From the NCBI GenBank assembly GCA_964387075.1, contig CAYLVB010000003.1, forward strand, positions 310,001 through 374,000: 64,000 nt of DNA, in the 5' to 3' direction. The notes under the pieces are model-generated. The model saw nothing but the letters and a program-made list of their open reading frames with translations, had not been told where the DNA came from and did no database searches. This document shows positions 9,468 to 16,488 of the stretch, one piece after another. Made by a program: the position numbers and the translations under genes. Source of the DNA: PALSA-968 sp964387075. GTDB taxonomy: Bacteria; Bacteroidota; Bacteroidia; B-17B0; Aurantibacillaceae. Position 1 is the first letter of the stretch; each line of letters starts with the position of its first letter.

Positions 9468-9504
9468 ATACCCGCAAGACCCCTGGTTTTGCGGGTATTT
9501 TTTT
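9468..9504 (+). terminator. Rho-independent terminator
   Basis: Perfect 10-bp stem ATACCCGCAA / TTGCGGGTAT with an 11-nt loop followed by seven T's, 10 nt after the stop of the Pro-rich T9SS gene. Confidence 0.9.
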
Positions 9505-9609
9505 GAATATCAGGCAAGCCCGCCACCCTTTTGGGGGGAGTTTTAGTTAAAAAGCCCGCTGGCTGTAACTTTTTGTTACCTCCGGGCGTTATACTATAAA
9601 ACAAACACA

Positions 9610-9975
9610 ATGTACCTGGAAACAGAAAAGGTAAGCGGCCCTAAAATGCCGGGTTGGGTAGATAAGATACAGGCGTTGATACAAGAACAGTATTATAAGC
9701 GGCTGAGTCTTGTTGAACTTTCCAAAGAAGCGGGCGTACACCCCGTGCATTTATCGAGACAGTTTCACAAATATTTTAAAGTGCCTTTGCATTATTACAT
9801 AAGGCAAGTGAAAATTCAGAAAGCAACGCAAATGCTGCGAGAGAACGACTACGCATTATACGAAATAGCGAGCCGTTGTGGATTTTCGGATGCCAGCCAT
9901 TTTAACCGTTGTTTCCGTAAGGTAACGGGGCTAAATCCTTCGCAATACAAGAAAATGATCAGTGTATCTATATAG
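9610..9975 (+). CDS. Single-domain AraC-family transcriptional regulator
   Basis: 121 residues, essentially only the DNA-binding half of AraC proteins. The first helix-turn-helix is at about 34-55 (LSLVELSKEAGVHPVHLSRQF) and the second at about 83-105, with the family signature GFSDASHFNRCFRKVTG at 91-107. The usual N-terminal ligand or dimerisation domain is absent; the first 18 residues are only a short lead. Such stand-alone versions exist in Bacteroidota, so it may be complete. The upstream 100 bp contain a small GTAAC-T5-GTTAC palindrome. Targets are unknown. Confidence 0.85.
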   Translation: MYLETEKVSGPKMPGWVDKIQALIQEQYYKRLSLVELSKEAGVHPVHLSRQFHKYFKVPLHYYIRQVKIQKATQMLRENDYALYEIASRCGFSDASHFNRCFRKVTGLNPSQYKKMISVSI

Positions 9976-9997
9976 GGGCCGTTAGTTTAGTTTACCA

Positions 9998-10600
9998 TTA
10001 AGATCCGGATCCTACCAGGCACTTGGGAATACCCCAGGTGCCTTTCTTTTTTTCGGGAATAGGATCTCCGTTGCAATCCACGTACATACCAAACTCATTC
10101 CGTTTAACGATGAATGCAGAACCTTTGCGAATGATCTCAATTACTTTTTGTTTTAATTCTTCTACCGGAACTTTTTTGAATTCCTTTCCTATAGTAATAC
10201 CCACTTCGTTGTTCCAGATGTCCATCACGCAGGAAACGGAATCAGGGAGTTCGCCATCCTCTTCTATGTTTCTTTTGAACTGCAAATGATTTCCTTTCTC
10301 ATGCAGTTTCCCTAGGCGGCGTAATTTCCGGGCACAAACAAAGCGCGAAAAATAGGCCATGGAGAAGGTGTGACGAAATGCATCGAGTTTGCCGCCGTTC
10401 TTATATTGATCCAGTAAATTGTTCTTCTGTACATCATTATACACGGCGTACATTTCGCCCTGGTGTTTTTTGATGCGAAGCGCGGCGAAGGGATGAAAGA
10501 AAGCCCACCTTTTCTCGTATTTACTGAGAGAAGAAAAACTTTTTGATTGCGAATAAGTAATAGAAGAGATCAATAGAAGTATGGCTACACACTTCCTCAT
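9998..10600 (-). CDS. Secreted protein with DUF6973-like 'DAFRH ... NNE.G' motif
   Basis: 200 residues. A signal peptide (about 1-18, ending TYSQS) precedes a single domain with conserved-looking features: 'GGKLDAFRHTFSMAYFSR' (about 69-86), 'HEKGNH' near 100 and 'MDIWNNEVGITIG' (about 126-138). This GDAFRH/HE/NNExG pattern resembles the DUF6973 family of Bacteroidota, whose function I do not know; the His and Glu/Asp residues could be catalytic. It is the last gene of a minus-strand operon, its start overlapping the tgt stop by 1 nt. Family assignment is from memory of the motif pattern, so moderate. Confidence 0.6.
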   Translation of the reverse strand: MRKCVAILLLISSITYSQSKSFSSLSKYEKRWAFFHPFAALRIKKHQGEMYAVYNDVQKNNLLDQYKNGGKLDAFRHTFSMAYFSRFVCARKLRRLGKLHEKGNHLQFKRNIEEDGELPDSVSCVMDIWNNEVGITIGKEFKKVPVEELKQKVIEIIRKGSAFIVKRNEFGMYVDCNGDPIPEKKKGTWGIPKCLVGSGS

Positions 10601-11730
10601 TACAAACGCTGAGAAACTTTAGTCACCATTTCATTCTTCCACGAGGCAAAAGTGCCTTCGGTGATCTTTTTTCTTGCCTCACCCACAAGCCATAGATAAA
10701 AGTGCAGGTTGTGCAAGCTCGCAATTTGGGCCCCAAGAATTTCTTCGCAATGCATCAGGTGGCGCAGGTAAGCTTTAGAGTATTGTTTATCGGCAAAGCA
10801 ATCGCTCTCGGCATCGATCACCGAAAAATCATTCTTCCATTTTTCGTTCTTGATATTGATGATGCCGTTTCTTGTGAACAAAAGACCGTGCCGTGCATTA
10901 CGGGTTGGCATCACGCAATCGAACATGTCAATTCCCAGGGAAATACACTCTAAAATATTGGCCGGTGTTCCAACGCCCATTAAATAGCGGGGCTTGTCGG
11001 CCGGAAGAATGCCGCACACCAATTCGGTCATCTCGTACATCATCTCAGCCGGCTCTCCAACTGAAAGTCCGCCAATGGCGTTTCCTTTCAAATTACGTGA
11101 AGCAATGTATTCGGCCGATTGCTTTCTCAGGTCTTTGTAAACACTCCCTTGAATTATGGGCAGCAGTGTTTGCTCGTAGCCGTATTTATCAGGCGTAGAA
11201 TTAAAACGAGCAATGCACCGATCTAACCAGCGATGCGTCATGTGCATCGAATCACGCGCGTATTTTTCTTCGCAGGGATAGGGGGTACACTCATCAAAGG
11301 CCATGATGAAGTCGGCGCCAATGGTACGCTCAATGTCCATCACACTTTCAGGAGTGAACAAATGAGAAGAGCCGTCTATATGCGACTTAAAAAGCGCGCC
11401 TTCTTCGGTAATTTTTCTTTGTTGCGCCAGAGAGAATACCTGGTAGCCACCGCTGTCGGTCAAAATAGGCTTATCCCAGCCGTTGAATTTGTGTAAGCCC
11501 CCGGCTTTTTCTAAAATATCGATCCCGGGACGCAAATAGAGATGATAGGTATTTCCTAAAATGATCTGCGCTTTTACGTCTTCTTTCAATTCACGTTGGT
11601 GCACAGCCTTCACGGTACCGGCAGTTCCCACGGGCATGAAAATGGGCGTTTCAATTTTTCCGTGCGCAGTCTCTATCGCACCGGCGCGTGCGTTGGAAGA
11701 AGGATCTTTATGTTGTAAAGTAAATTTCAA
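10600..11730 (-). CDS. tgt: Queuine/preQ1 tRNA-guanine transglycosylase
   Basis: 376 residues, full length. The enzyme exchanges guanine 34 of GUN-anticodon tRNAs for the queuosine precursor preQ1. Catalytic residues are present: Asp92 in TDSGGYQVFSL, Asp271 in MFDCVMPTRNAR, and the substrate loop GGLSVGEP at 220-227. The structural zinc site is altered: where the classical enzyme has CxCxxC...H, this one has Ser309, Cys311, Asp314 and His340, so two of three cysteines are gone. It overlaps the upstream HAD gene by 4 nt (ATGA) and the downstream secreted-protein gene by 1 nt. Identity is not in doubt. Confidence 0.97.
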   Translation of the reverse strand: MKFTLQHKDPSSNARAGAIETAHGKIETPIFMPVGTAGTVKAVHQRELKEDVKAQIILGNTYHLYLRPGIDILEKAGGLHKFNGWDKPILTDSGGYQVFSLAQQRKITEEGALFKSHIDGSSHLFTPESVMDIERTIGADFIMAFDECTPYPCEEKYARDSMHMTHRWLDRCIARFNSTPDKYGYEQTLLPIIQGSVYKDLRKQSAEYIASRNLKGNAIGGLSVGEPAEMMYEMTELVCGILPADKPRYLMGVGTPANILECISLGIDMFDCVMPTRNARHGLLFTRNGIINIKNEKWKNDFSVIDAESDCFADKQYSKAYLRHLMHCEEILGAQIASLHNLHFYLWLVGEARKKITEGTFASWKNEMVTKVSQRL

Positions 11731-12383
11731 AAAGAAAATTTTTCGAGCAGTTGAAAATTAAATGCTTCCAGCGAATCCAGGATAATGTCTGAGATCGAGA
11801 AGCGCGGATCAGTTTTATTGTGGGCTTCCGGAACACCGATCACCTTCATCCCCGCCGCTTTTGCCGAAATGATGCCGTTCACTGAATCTTCTATCGCCAC
11901 ACACTCGCGCGGATGCGCATCCAGCATTTTAGCCGAAAGCAAAAAGACCTCCGGATGCGGCTTTCCGTATAAAAGCCCTTCGGCTGACTGGGTATGATGA
12001 AAATCTTTCTCCACTTTCAATGTATCGAGCACACAATCGATCAATTTCCGTGAAGAGGAAGAAGCAAGACCTATCTTTTTATTTTCTTTCTTCAGGAGTT
12101 CCAGCATCTGCATGAATCCGGGCATCGCTTTCCCTTCGGTGCGTATCAATCCACAGAGCTCATCCACGATGTTCTGCTCCACTTTTAACTCATTATTGGT
12201 AAACGGATGCTTTTTGTTCCAGATCTTGATCACCTCGTCCAGGCGCATTCCTGTTGTCTGAGCGCAATCAACTTCACTCACCGGAAGCCCGTCGGTATTG
12301 AACACTTTTACCATAGCCCTTCTCCAGAGAGGTTCGGAGTCGATGATGACGCCGTCCATATCAAAAATGAAGGCTTTTGGCAT
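11727..12383 (-). CDS. HAD-superfamily phosphatase (beta-phosphoglucomutase-like)
   Basis: 218 residues. Motif I FDMDGVIIDSEP has nucleophile Asp8 and acid/base Asp10, motif II is the Ser stretch 'LASSSS', motif III Lys in 'GKPHPEVF', and motif IV 'AIEDSVNGI'. The helical cap between motifs I and II fits subfamily I (hexitol/2-deoxyglucose-6-phosphatase or beta-phosphoglucomutase group). Substrate cannot be told from sequence. It is first in the operon with tgt (4-nt overlap); a -7 box at 12409-12416 gives a 25-nt leader. Confidence 0.88.
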   Translation of the reverse strand: MPKAFIFDMDGVIIDSEPLWRRAMVKVFNTDGLPVSEVDCAQTTGMRLDEVIKIWNKKHPFTNNELKVEQNIVDELCGLIRTEGKAMPGFMQMLELLKKENKKIGLASSSSRKLIDCVLDTLKVEKDFHHTQSAEGLLYGKPHPEVFLLSAKMLDAHPRECVAIEDSVNGIISAKAAGMKVIGVPEAHNKTDPRFSISDIILDSLEAFNFQLLEKFSF

Positions 12384-12408
12384 TGTTAATTACTTTGTTT
12401 AATTCTTG

Positions 12409-12416
12409 CAAAGTTA
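12409..12416 (-). promoter_or_regulatory. -7 box of the HAD-tgt operon
   Basis: TAACTTTG on the minus strand, exact match to TAnnTTTG, with a leader of about 25 nt to the ATG at 12383. It lies back to back with the plus-strand box at 12443-12450. Confidence 0.6.
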
Positions 12417-12442
12417 ATAGAAATAGCCTTGCCACCCCCTCG

Positions 12443-12450
12443 TAACTTTG
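12443..12450 (+). promoter_or_regulatory. -7 box deciding the glycosyltransferase start
   Basis: TAACTTTG, exact TAnnTTTG match, ends 5 nt before the ATG at 12456. It lies downstream of the alternative in-frame ATG at 12429, which therefore would not be transcribed; this supports the 12456 start and a leaderless message. Confidence 0.6.
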
Positions 12451-12455
12451 CGCAA

Positions 12456-13586
12456 ATGCCCGAAATCAACCTGCATAGTATCTCGTTCTGGGTGGTGGCT
12501 CTTTTTGCCCTGGTTTCGCTCTGGCAAATGGGCGTTTACCTCTTTGTGTATGGCAAGGTGGCCTTTTACAAGGAACCTGCCCGCAATGAAAATTATCCGC
12601 CCGTTTCGATAGTGATCTGTGCCAAGAACGAAGCCGACAACCTCACCGAGTTCCTTCCCAAAATTCTTTCGCAGGAGTATCCCGAATTTGAAGTTGTGGT
12701 GGTGAACGACTGCAGCTGGGACAATACAGAAGATGTGCTGCGCGAGTACGGAAAGATATTCCCCAATCTCAAAGCGATCCTCATCAAGGAGGACGAATAT
12801 TACAAGCATGGGAAAAAGTTCGCGCTGATGGTGGGCATCAAAGGAGCCAAATACGAGCATTTGCTTTTTACAGACGGCGACTGTTACCCCAACAGCAATC
12901 ACTGGATCAAGGAAATGATGAAGGGCTACACGCAGGGAATGGAAATTGTAGTTGGCTACGGGCCTTACAAAAAAGAAAAGCACTTTCTCAATAAACTCAT
13001 TCGCTTCGATACCTTCATGATAGGCCTGCAGTACCTGTCCGCCGGACTTGCCAATAAAACTTACATGGGCGTAGGAAGAAATCTTTCCTACAAGAAAGAC
13101 CTATTCTTCAAAAATAAGGGCTTCGCCACACATTATCACATCACATCGGGCGATGACGATCTTTTTGTGAACCAGGCAGCCACAGGCTCCAACGCTGCGG
13201 TCGTGTTGCATAAGGATAGTTTTACTTATTCTGTCCCCGCCAAAACCTTTACGGACTGGAGCCGCCAGAAAGCAAGGCACCTGAGCACAGGGAACCTGTA
13301 TACCTCCTCTTCGAAGAACAGATTGGTTATGCTGCATCTGGCCAATTATCTTTTCTGGGGGTTGGCCATTGTTGCTTTTACCCGGGTAGACTGGATCATT
13401 GTGGTTGCCTCGCTCTTTTTGCTTAAAAATATTATTCAGTTCATAGCACTATACAAAGGGGGAGAAAAGCTCGACGAAAAGGACCTTATTGGCGGTTTTT
13501 TGTTGTTTGAATTTTTATTGCTATTCTTATACCCTGCTTGGCACCTTAACAGGGCGCTATTTAAGTCAGCCAAATGGAAGAACTAG
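12456..13586 (+). CDS. Family 2 glycosyltransferase, membrane-bound
   Basis: 376 residues from the ATG at 12456 (an ATG 27 nt upstream lies before the promoter box, so I prefer this one). TM about 9-31, GT-A catalytic domain about 48-270 with 'SIVICAKNEADNL', the metal-binding 'FTDGDCYP', 'SGDDDLFV' and the QxxRH-like 'SRQKARHLSTG', then two or three C-terminal helices. This is the processive/poly-glycosyltransferase layout; the product (envelope or exopolysaccharide sugar) is not evident. Its end overlaps the sigma factor gene by 13 nt, giving an operon with sigma factor and rsmG. Confidence 0.88.
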   Translation: MPEINLHSISFWVVALFALVSLWQMGVYLFVYGKVAFYKEPARNENYPPVSIVICAKNEADNLTEFLPKILSQEYPEFEVVVVNDCSWDNTEDVLREYGKIFPNLKAILIKEDEYYKHGKKFALMVGIKGAKYEHLLFTDGDCYPNSNHWIKEMMKGYTQGMEIVVGYGPYKKEKHFLNKLIRFDTFMIGLQYLSAGLANKTYMGVGRNLSYKKDLFFKNKGFATHYHITSGDDDLFVNQAATGSNAAVVLHKDSFTYSVPAKTFTDWSRQKARHLSTGNLYTSSSKNRLVMLHLANYLFWGLAIVAFTRVDWIIVVASLFLLKNIIQFIALYKGGEKLDEKDLIGGFLLFEFLLLFLYPAWHLNRALFKSAKWKN

Positions 13587-14188
13587 AAGATAACAGTCAT
13601 TTTTCTTTCAAAGCTTTGTATGATATAAAGCTGGTAGAGCGCGCTTTGAACAATGGCGACCAGAAGGCTTTTGCCGAGCTGATGAAACGTTACTGGGAGC
13701 CGGTTTTCTTTATGCTGAACCGCATGGTGATGAATAAGGATGACGCAGAGGATCTGACCATTGAGGCGTTTGGAAAAGCATTCAAGAATCTGTCGCAATA
13801 CTCTCCGCAATACGCTTTCAGTACCTGGTTGTTCAAGATCGCTTCAAACAATGCGATCGATTACCTGCGTAAAAAGAAGATGGAGAATGTTACTTCTTTA
13901 GACAGGCCGGTTGACAGAGATGGGGGAGAGGAGCTGAACCAGCAGATCAAAGGGCACGGCTTAACTCCTGAGGAGACCATCATTAAAAAACAGGACGCCG
14001 ATAAGGTGCACGAGATCATTGATAAATTGAAACCGCGCTACAAGGAGATCGTTGAACTTTTTTATATGGAACAAATGAGCGTGGAAGAAATTTCAAAGCG
14101 ACTCGATCTGCCGGTTGCCACCATTAAGACCCGTTTGTTCCGCGCCCGCGAGCTGCTCATGCAAGTGCTTTCCCGTAAGTCAGATTAA
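13574..14188 (+). CDS. Sigma-70 family RNA polymerase sigma factor (RpoE-like, ECF)
   Basis: 204 residues. Region 2 covers about 30-95 ('KDDAEDLTIEAFGKAFKNL', 'AFSTWLFKIASNNAIDYLRKKK') and region 4 about 150-200 ('YKEIVELFYMEQMSVEEISKRL', 'ATIKTRLFRARELL'), with no region 3, as in ECF sigma factors. It overlaps the glycosyltransferase by 13 nt and rsmG by 1 nt. No anti-sigma gene follows, so how it is controlled is not visible; region 2-4 linker contains an unusual charged loop. Target promoters are unknown. Confidence 0.93.
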   Translation: MEELEDNSHFSFKALYDIKLVERALNNGDQKAFAELMKRYWEPVFFMLNRMVMNKDDAEDLTIEAFGKAFKNLSQYSPQYAFSTWLFKIASNNAIDYLRKKKMENVTSLDRPVDRDGGEELNQQIKGHGLTPEETIIKKQDADKVHEIIDKLKPRYKEIVELFYMEQMSVEEISKRLDLPVATIKTRLFRARELLMQVLSRKSD

Positions 14189-14820
14189 TGCAAGGAGTTG
14201 AGATCATTTTTTCGTATTTCCCGAACCTGAGCGAATTGCAGAAAAAGCAATTTTCGCAATTAAAGGAACTTTATACGGAATGGAACGGGAAGATCAATGT
14301 TATTTCGAGAAAGGATATTGATTCGTTGTACGTACACCACGTGTTGCATTCGCTGGGTATTGCCAAAGTGATCTCTTTTAAGCCCGGCACAAAGATCATG
14401 GATGTGGGCACGGGCGGGGGATTCCCGGGAATTCCACTGGCCATTATGTTTCCCGAGTGCAAATTTCATTTGGTGGATTCTATAGGAAAGAAAATTACCG
14501 TGGTTCGGGAAATTTCAACAGCATTAGGATTAACGAATGTGAATGCCCAGCAGATACGTGCAGAAGAATTGCGTACGAAATATGATTTTGTGGTGAGTCG
14601 CGCTGTAACAGAACTGAGTACTTTTGTGAAATGGGTGGAGAATAAATTCGCCCCACAAACGATCTTCAACGAACTTAACAATGGGATCTTGTATTTAAAG
14701 GGTGGCGACCTTACTGAGGAGTTACAGCCCTTTAAGAAGGATATTACCGTTTACGAACTGAAGGATTTCTTTAAAGAGGAGTTCTTTGAGACCAAAAAAG
14801 TGGTTTACCTGGAGGTGTAG
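14188..14820 (+). CDS. rsmG: 16S rRNA (guanine527-N7)-methyltransferase
   Basis: 210 residues, full length. Motif I for S-adenosylmethionine binding is DVGTGGGFPGIPLAI at 72-86; 'NVISRKD' near 37-43 and 'FVVSRAVTEL' are further family marks. The enzyme methylates N7 of G527 in the 530 loop of 16S rRNA. It starts on the last base of the sigma factor stop (1-nt overlap). Its stop is 1 nt from the stop of the convergent terC, leaving no room for a terminator. Confidence 0.96.
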   Translation: MQGVEIIFSYFPNLSELQKKQFSQLKELYTEWNGKINVISRKDIDSLYVHHVLHSLGIAKVISFKPGTKIMDVGTGGGFPGIPLAIMFPECKFHLVDSIGKKITVVREISTALGLTNVNAQQIRAEELRTKYDFVVSRAVTELSTFVKWVENKFAPQTIFNELNNGILYLKGGDLTEELQPFKKDITVYELKDFFKEEFFETKKVVYLEV

Positions 14821-14821
14821 T

Positions 14822-15571
14822 TTACTCTTTCTTCTCGCTCCTTTTCTTCTCCCACATATTCAATAACTCCACAAATAAGGAAAACCCCAGTGCGCTGTAA
14901 ATATAACTTTTGGGGATCTCCATATGTGTGAACGTATGTAGCGATTCGAATAGAAGTAAGAGAGCGATGGCCAATAGGAATGCAAGCGCCATCATTTTGA
15001 TGCGTGGATTTCGGTTAATGAACTCAGCCACACCGCCCGAGAAGATCACCATGATCAGCATAGCGATCACCACCGCGCTTCCCATGATGAGTAAATTCTT
15101 TGAAACCACAACGGCTGTAAGGATAGAATCAAAAGAAAAAACGATGTCGATGAGCACGATCTGGAAAATGACATTGGTAATAGTTACCTTCTTCATTTTA
15201 GATTGATGTTCTGTATCATGTCCCTTGATCTTCTCCTTGATCTCGCCCCAGGTCTTATATAAAAGAAAAATACCCCCCGCGAAGAAGATCAGATCACGTA
15301 AAGTAATAGGGTAAGCGCCCAGACTGAAAACTGGAGCGTTCTGCGAGGACAAATAACTAAGCGTGAAAAGAAGCGCTACGCGAATGAACACGGCGAGTAT
15401 TAGACCGGTAGTGCGGGCCTGTTTCTTTTGGTTATTAGGAAGTTTGTCGGCAACAATTGCAATGAAAATGATATTATCAATGCCCAATACGATCTCGAGA
15501 AGCGATAAGGTAAAGAGACTGATCAGGCCCTCAACCGTAAATAAATGGGATAACATGGAAGAATAATCCAT
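14822..15571 (-). CDS. TerC-family integral membrane protein
   Basis: 249 residues with about seven predicted membrane helices. The family marks are the two acidic intramembrane motifs 'LEIVLGIDNIIFIAI' (about 25-39) and 'DIVFSFDSILTAV' (about 141-153). TerC/Alx proteins are linked to Mn2+ export and metal loading of secreted proteins; the exact role in Bacteroidota is less certain. Standalone gene with a TATTTTTG box about 20 nt upstream of its ATG. Confidence 0.92.
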   Translation of the reverse strand: MDYSSMLSHLFTVEGLISLFTLSLLEIVLGIDNIIFIAIVADKLPNNQKKQARTTGLILAVFIRVALLFTLSYLSSQNAPVFSLGAYPITLRDLIFFAGGIFLLYKTWGEIKEKIKGHDTEHQSKMKKVTITNVIFQIVLIDIVFSFDSILTAVVVSKNLLIMGSAVVIAMLIMVIFSGGVAEFINRNPRIKMMALAFLLAIALLLLFESLHTFTHMEIPKSYIYSALGFSLFVELLNMWEKKRSEKKE

Positions 15572-15591
15572 AAAAGGGGGCCGATTTTTTA

Positions 15592-15599
15592 CAAAAATA
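15592..15599 (-). promoter_or_regulatory. -7 box of terC
   Basis: TATTTTTG on the minus strand, exact TAnnTTTG match, 20 nt before the ATG at 15571. Confidence 0.5.
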
Positions 15600-15660
15600 C
15601 GCTTTTTAATGGCTGGCAGACAAATTTTTTCAGACTGATTACCAGCTTAATATGAACTAT

Positions 15661-15689
15661 TTTAGTACTATGTCTTGCATAATACTAAA
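15661..15689 (+). promoter_or_regulatory. Inverted repeat, candidate PadR operator
   Basis: TTTAGTACTA (15661-15670) and TAATACTAAA (15680-15689) form a 10-bp inverted repeat with one mismatch and a 9-bp spacer. The -33 TTG (15675-15677) lies inside the spacer. A third half-site, AATACTAAA, sits at 15732-15740, downstream of the -7 box. The promoter drives a gene set containing a PadR repressor, which usually autoregulates, so this is a plausible operator. Confidence 0.55.
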
Positions 15690-15706
15690 TAATGCCCTTA
15701 TCTTTG
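15675..15706 (+). promoter_or_regulatory. Promoter of the PadR-PspC cluster
   Basis: -33 TTG at 15675-15677, 21-bp spacer, -7 box TATCTTTG at 15699-15706 (exact TAnnTTTG). The leader to the ATG at 15783 is about 70 nt. Confidence 0.65.
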
Positions 15707-15782
15707 TATCACAGATTAGCTGCTAATACAAAATACTAAAAATAACAGGTCTGAAACGAAAAGGGCCACAAAAACAAGGAAA

Positions 15783-16115
15783 ATGAACAAAATGAAAACA
15801 ATAGTCCTGGCCACCTTATTCAGCCTCGGCTTTTTAACGGTGAGTGCCGCGGGCACCCCGAAGAATGAGACAAACACCGTGCGGGAAAAGATCCAGCGCG
15901 CGGTTTCTTTACCCGAGCAATTGAAGAACCCGGGCTTTTCGCAAAAAGTAAAGGTTTCTTTTATCCTCGACGCCGGCGGTTGTGTGCAGGCAGTTGCTGC
16001 CAACACCACCAACCTGGTGCTGAAACAAAAACTGGAGAACCAGTTCAAAACAATAGCGTTGCCCGAACTAAAAGCCGGCACCTATAACGTGGAGATCAAT
16101 TTTAATGTTTATTAA
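15783..16115 (+). CDS. Small secreted protein, TonB-C-like fold possible
   Basis: 110 residues (an in-frame ATG at 15792 is an alternative start). A signal peptide ends near residue 22 (VSAAG). The mature part 'VREKIQRAVSLPEQLKN...KVKVSFILDAGGCV' resembles the small TonB C-terminal-like domains of Bacteroidota energy-transducer relatives: beta strand, turn with Gly-Gly, helix, beta strand. No catalytic residues are seen. It is the first gene after the promoter with the inverted repeat and precedes padR by 12 nt, so it is probably under PadR control. Role unknown. Confidence 0.7.
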   Translation: MNKMKTIVLATLFSLGFLTVSAAGTPKNETNTVREKIQRAVSLPEQLKNPGFSQKVKVSFILDAGGCVQAVAANTTNLVLKQKLENQFKTIALPELKAGTYNVEINFNVY

Positions 16116-16127
16116 AACCTTTTCAAA

Positions 16128-16469
16128 ATGAACACAGAGAACACAAAAGCGCAGATGAGAAAAGGGGTATTGGAGCTTTGCATCCTTTCGATCCTGCTCA
16201 ACGGGGACGCGTATCCCACCGAGATCATCGAGAAGCTGAAAGAGACCAAGCTGGTTGTTGTGGAGGGAACTTTATACCCGCTGCTCACCCGCTTAAAGAA
16301 CACCGGCCTGTTAAGCTATCGCTGGGAAGAATCCACTTCGGGTCCTCCCCGCAAATACTACCGCCTCACCGAAGAAGGGGAGACGTTCCTTAAAGAACTA
16401 CAGCAATCCTGGCACGAACTGGTAGACGCCGTTAACAAAACCATTAATCAATCAACCACACACGAATAA
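16128..16469 (+). CDS. PadR-family transcriptional regulator
   Basis: 113 residues, the short (PadR-s1) form. Winged helix about 12-85: 'RKGVLELCILSILLNGDAYPTEIIEKLKE' start helix, 'VVEGTLYPLLTRLKNTGLL' recognition helix, wing 'YYRLTEEGE'. PadR proteins are usually repressors that respond to stress compounds and repress their own operon. The next gene, a PspC-domain protein, follows by 19 nt; PadR-PspC pairs are common in Bacteroidota. The inverted repeat at 15661-15689 is the likely operator. Confidence 0.94.
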   Translation: MNTENTKAQMRKGVLELCILSILLNGDAYPTEIIEKLKETKLVVVEGTLYPLLTRLKNTGLLSYRWEESTSGPPRKYYRLTEEGETFLKELQQSWHELVDAVNKTINQSTTHE

Positions 16470-16488
16470 AACATTAAAATAAACAGTC

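Noticed and set aside
9565..9579. GTAAC-T5-GTTAC palindrome before the AraC gene
   Set aside because: Five-base arms around a T-run are too weak to claim an operator; mentioned only with the gene.
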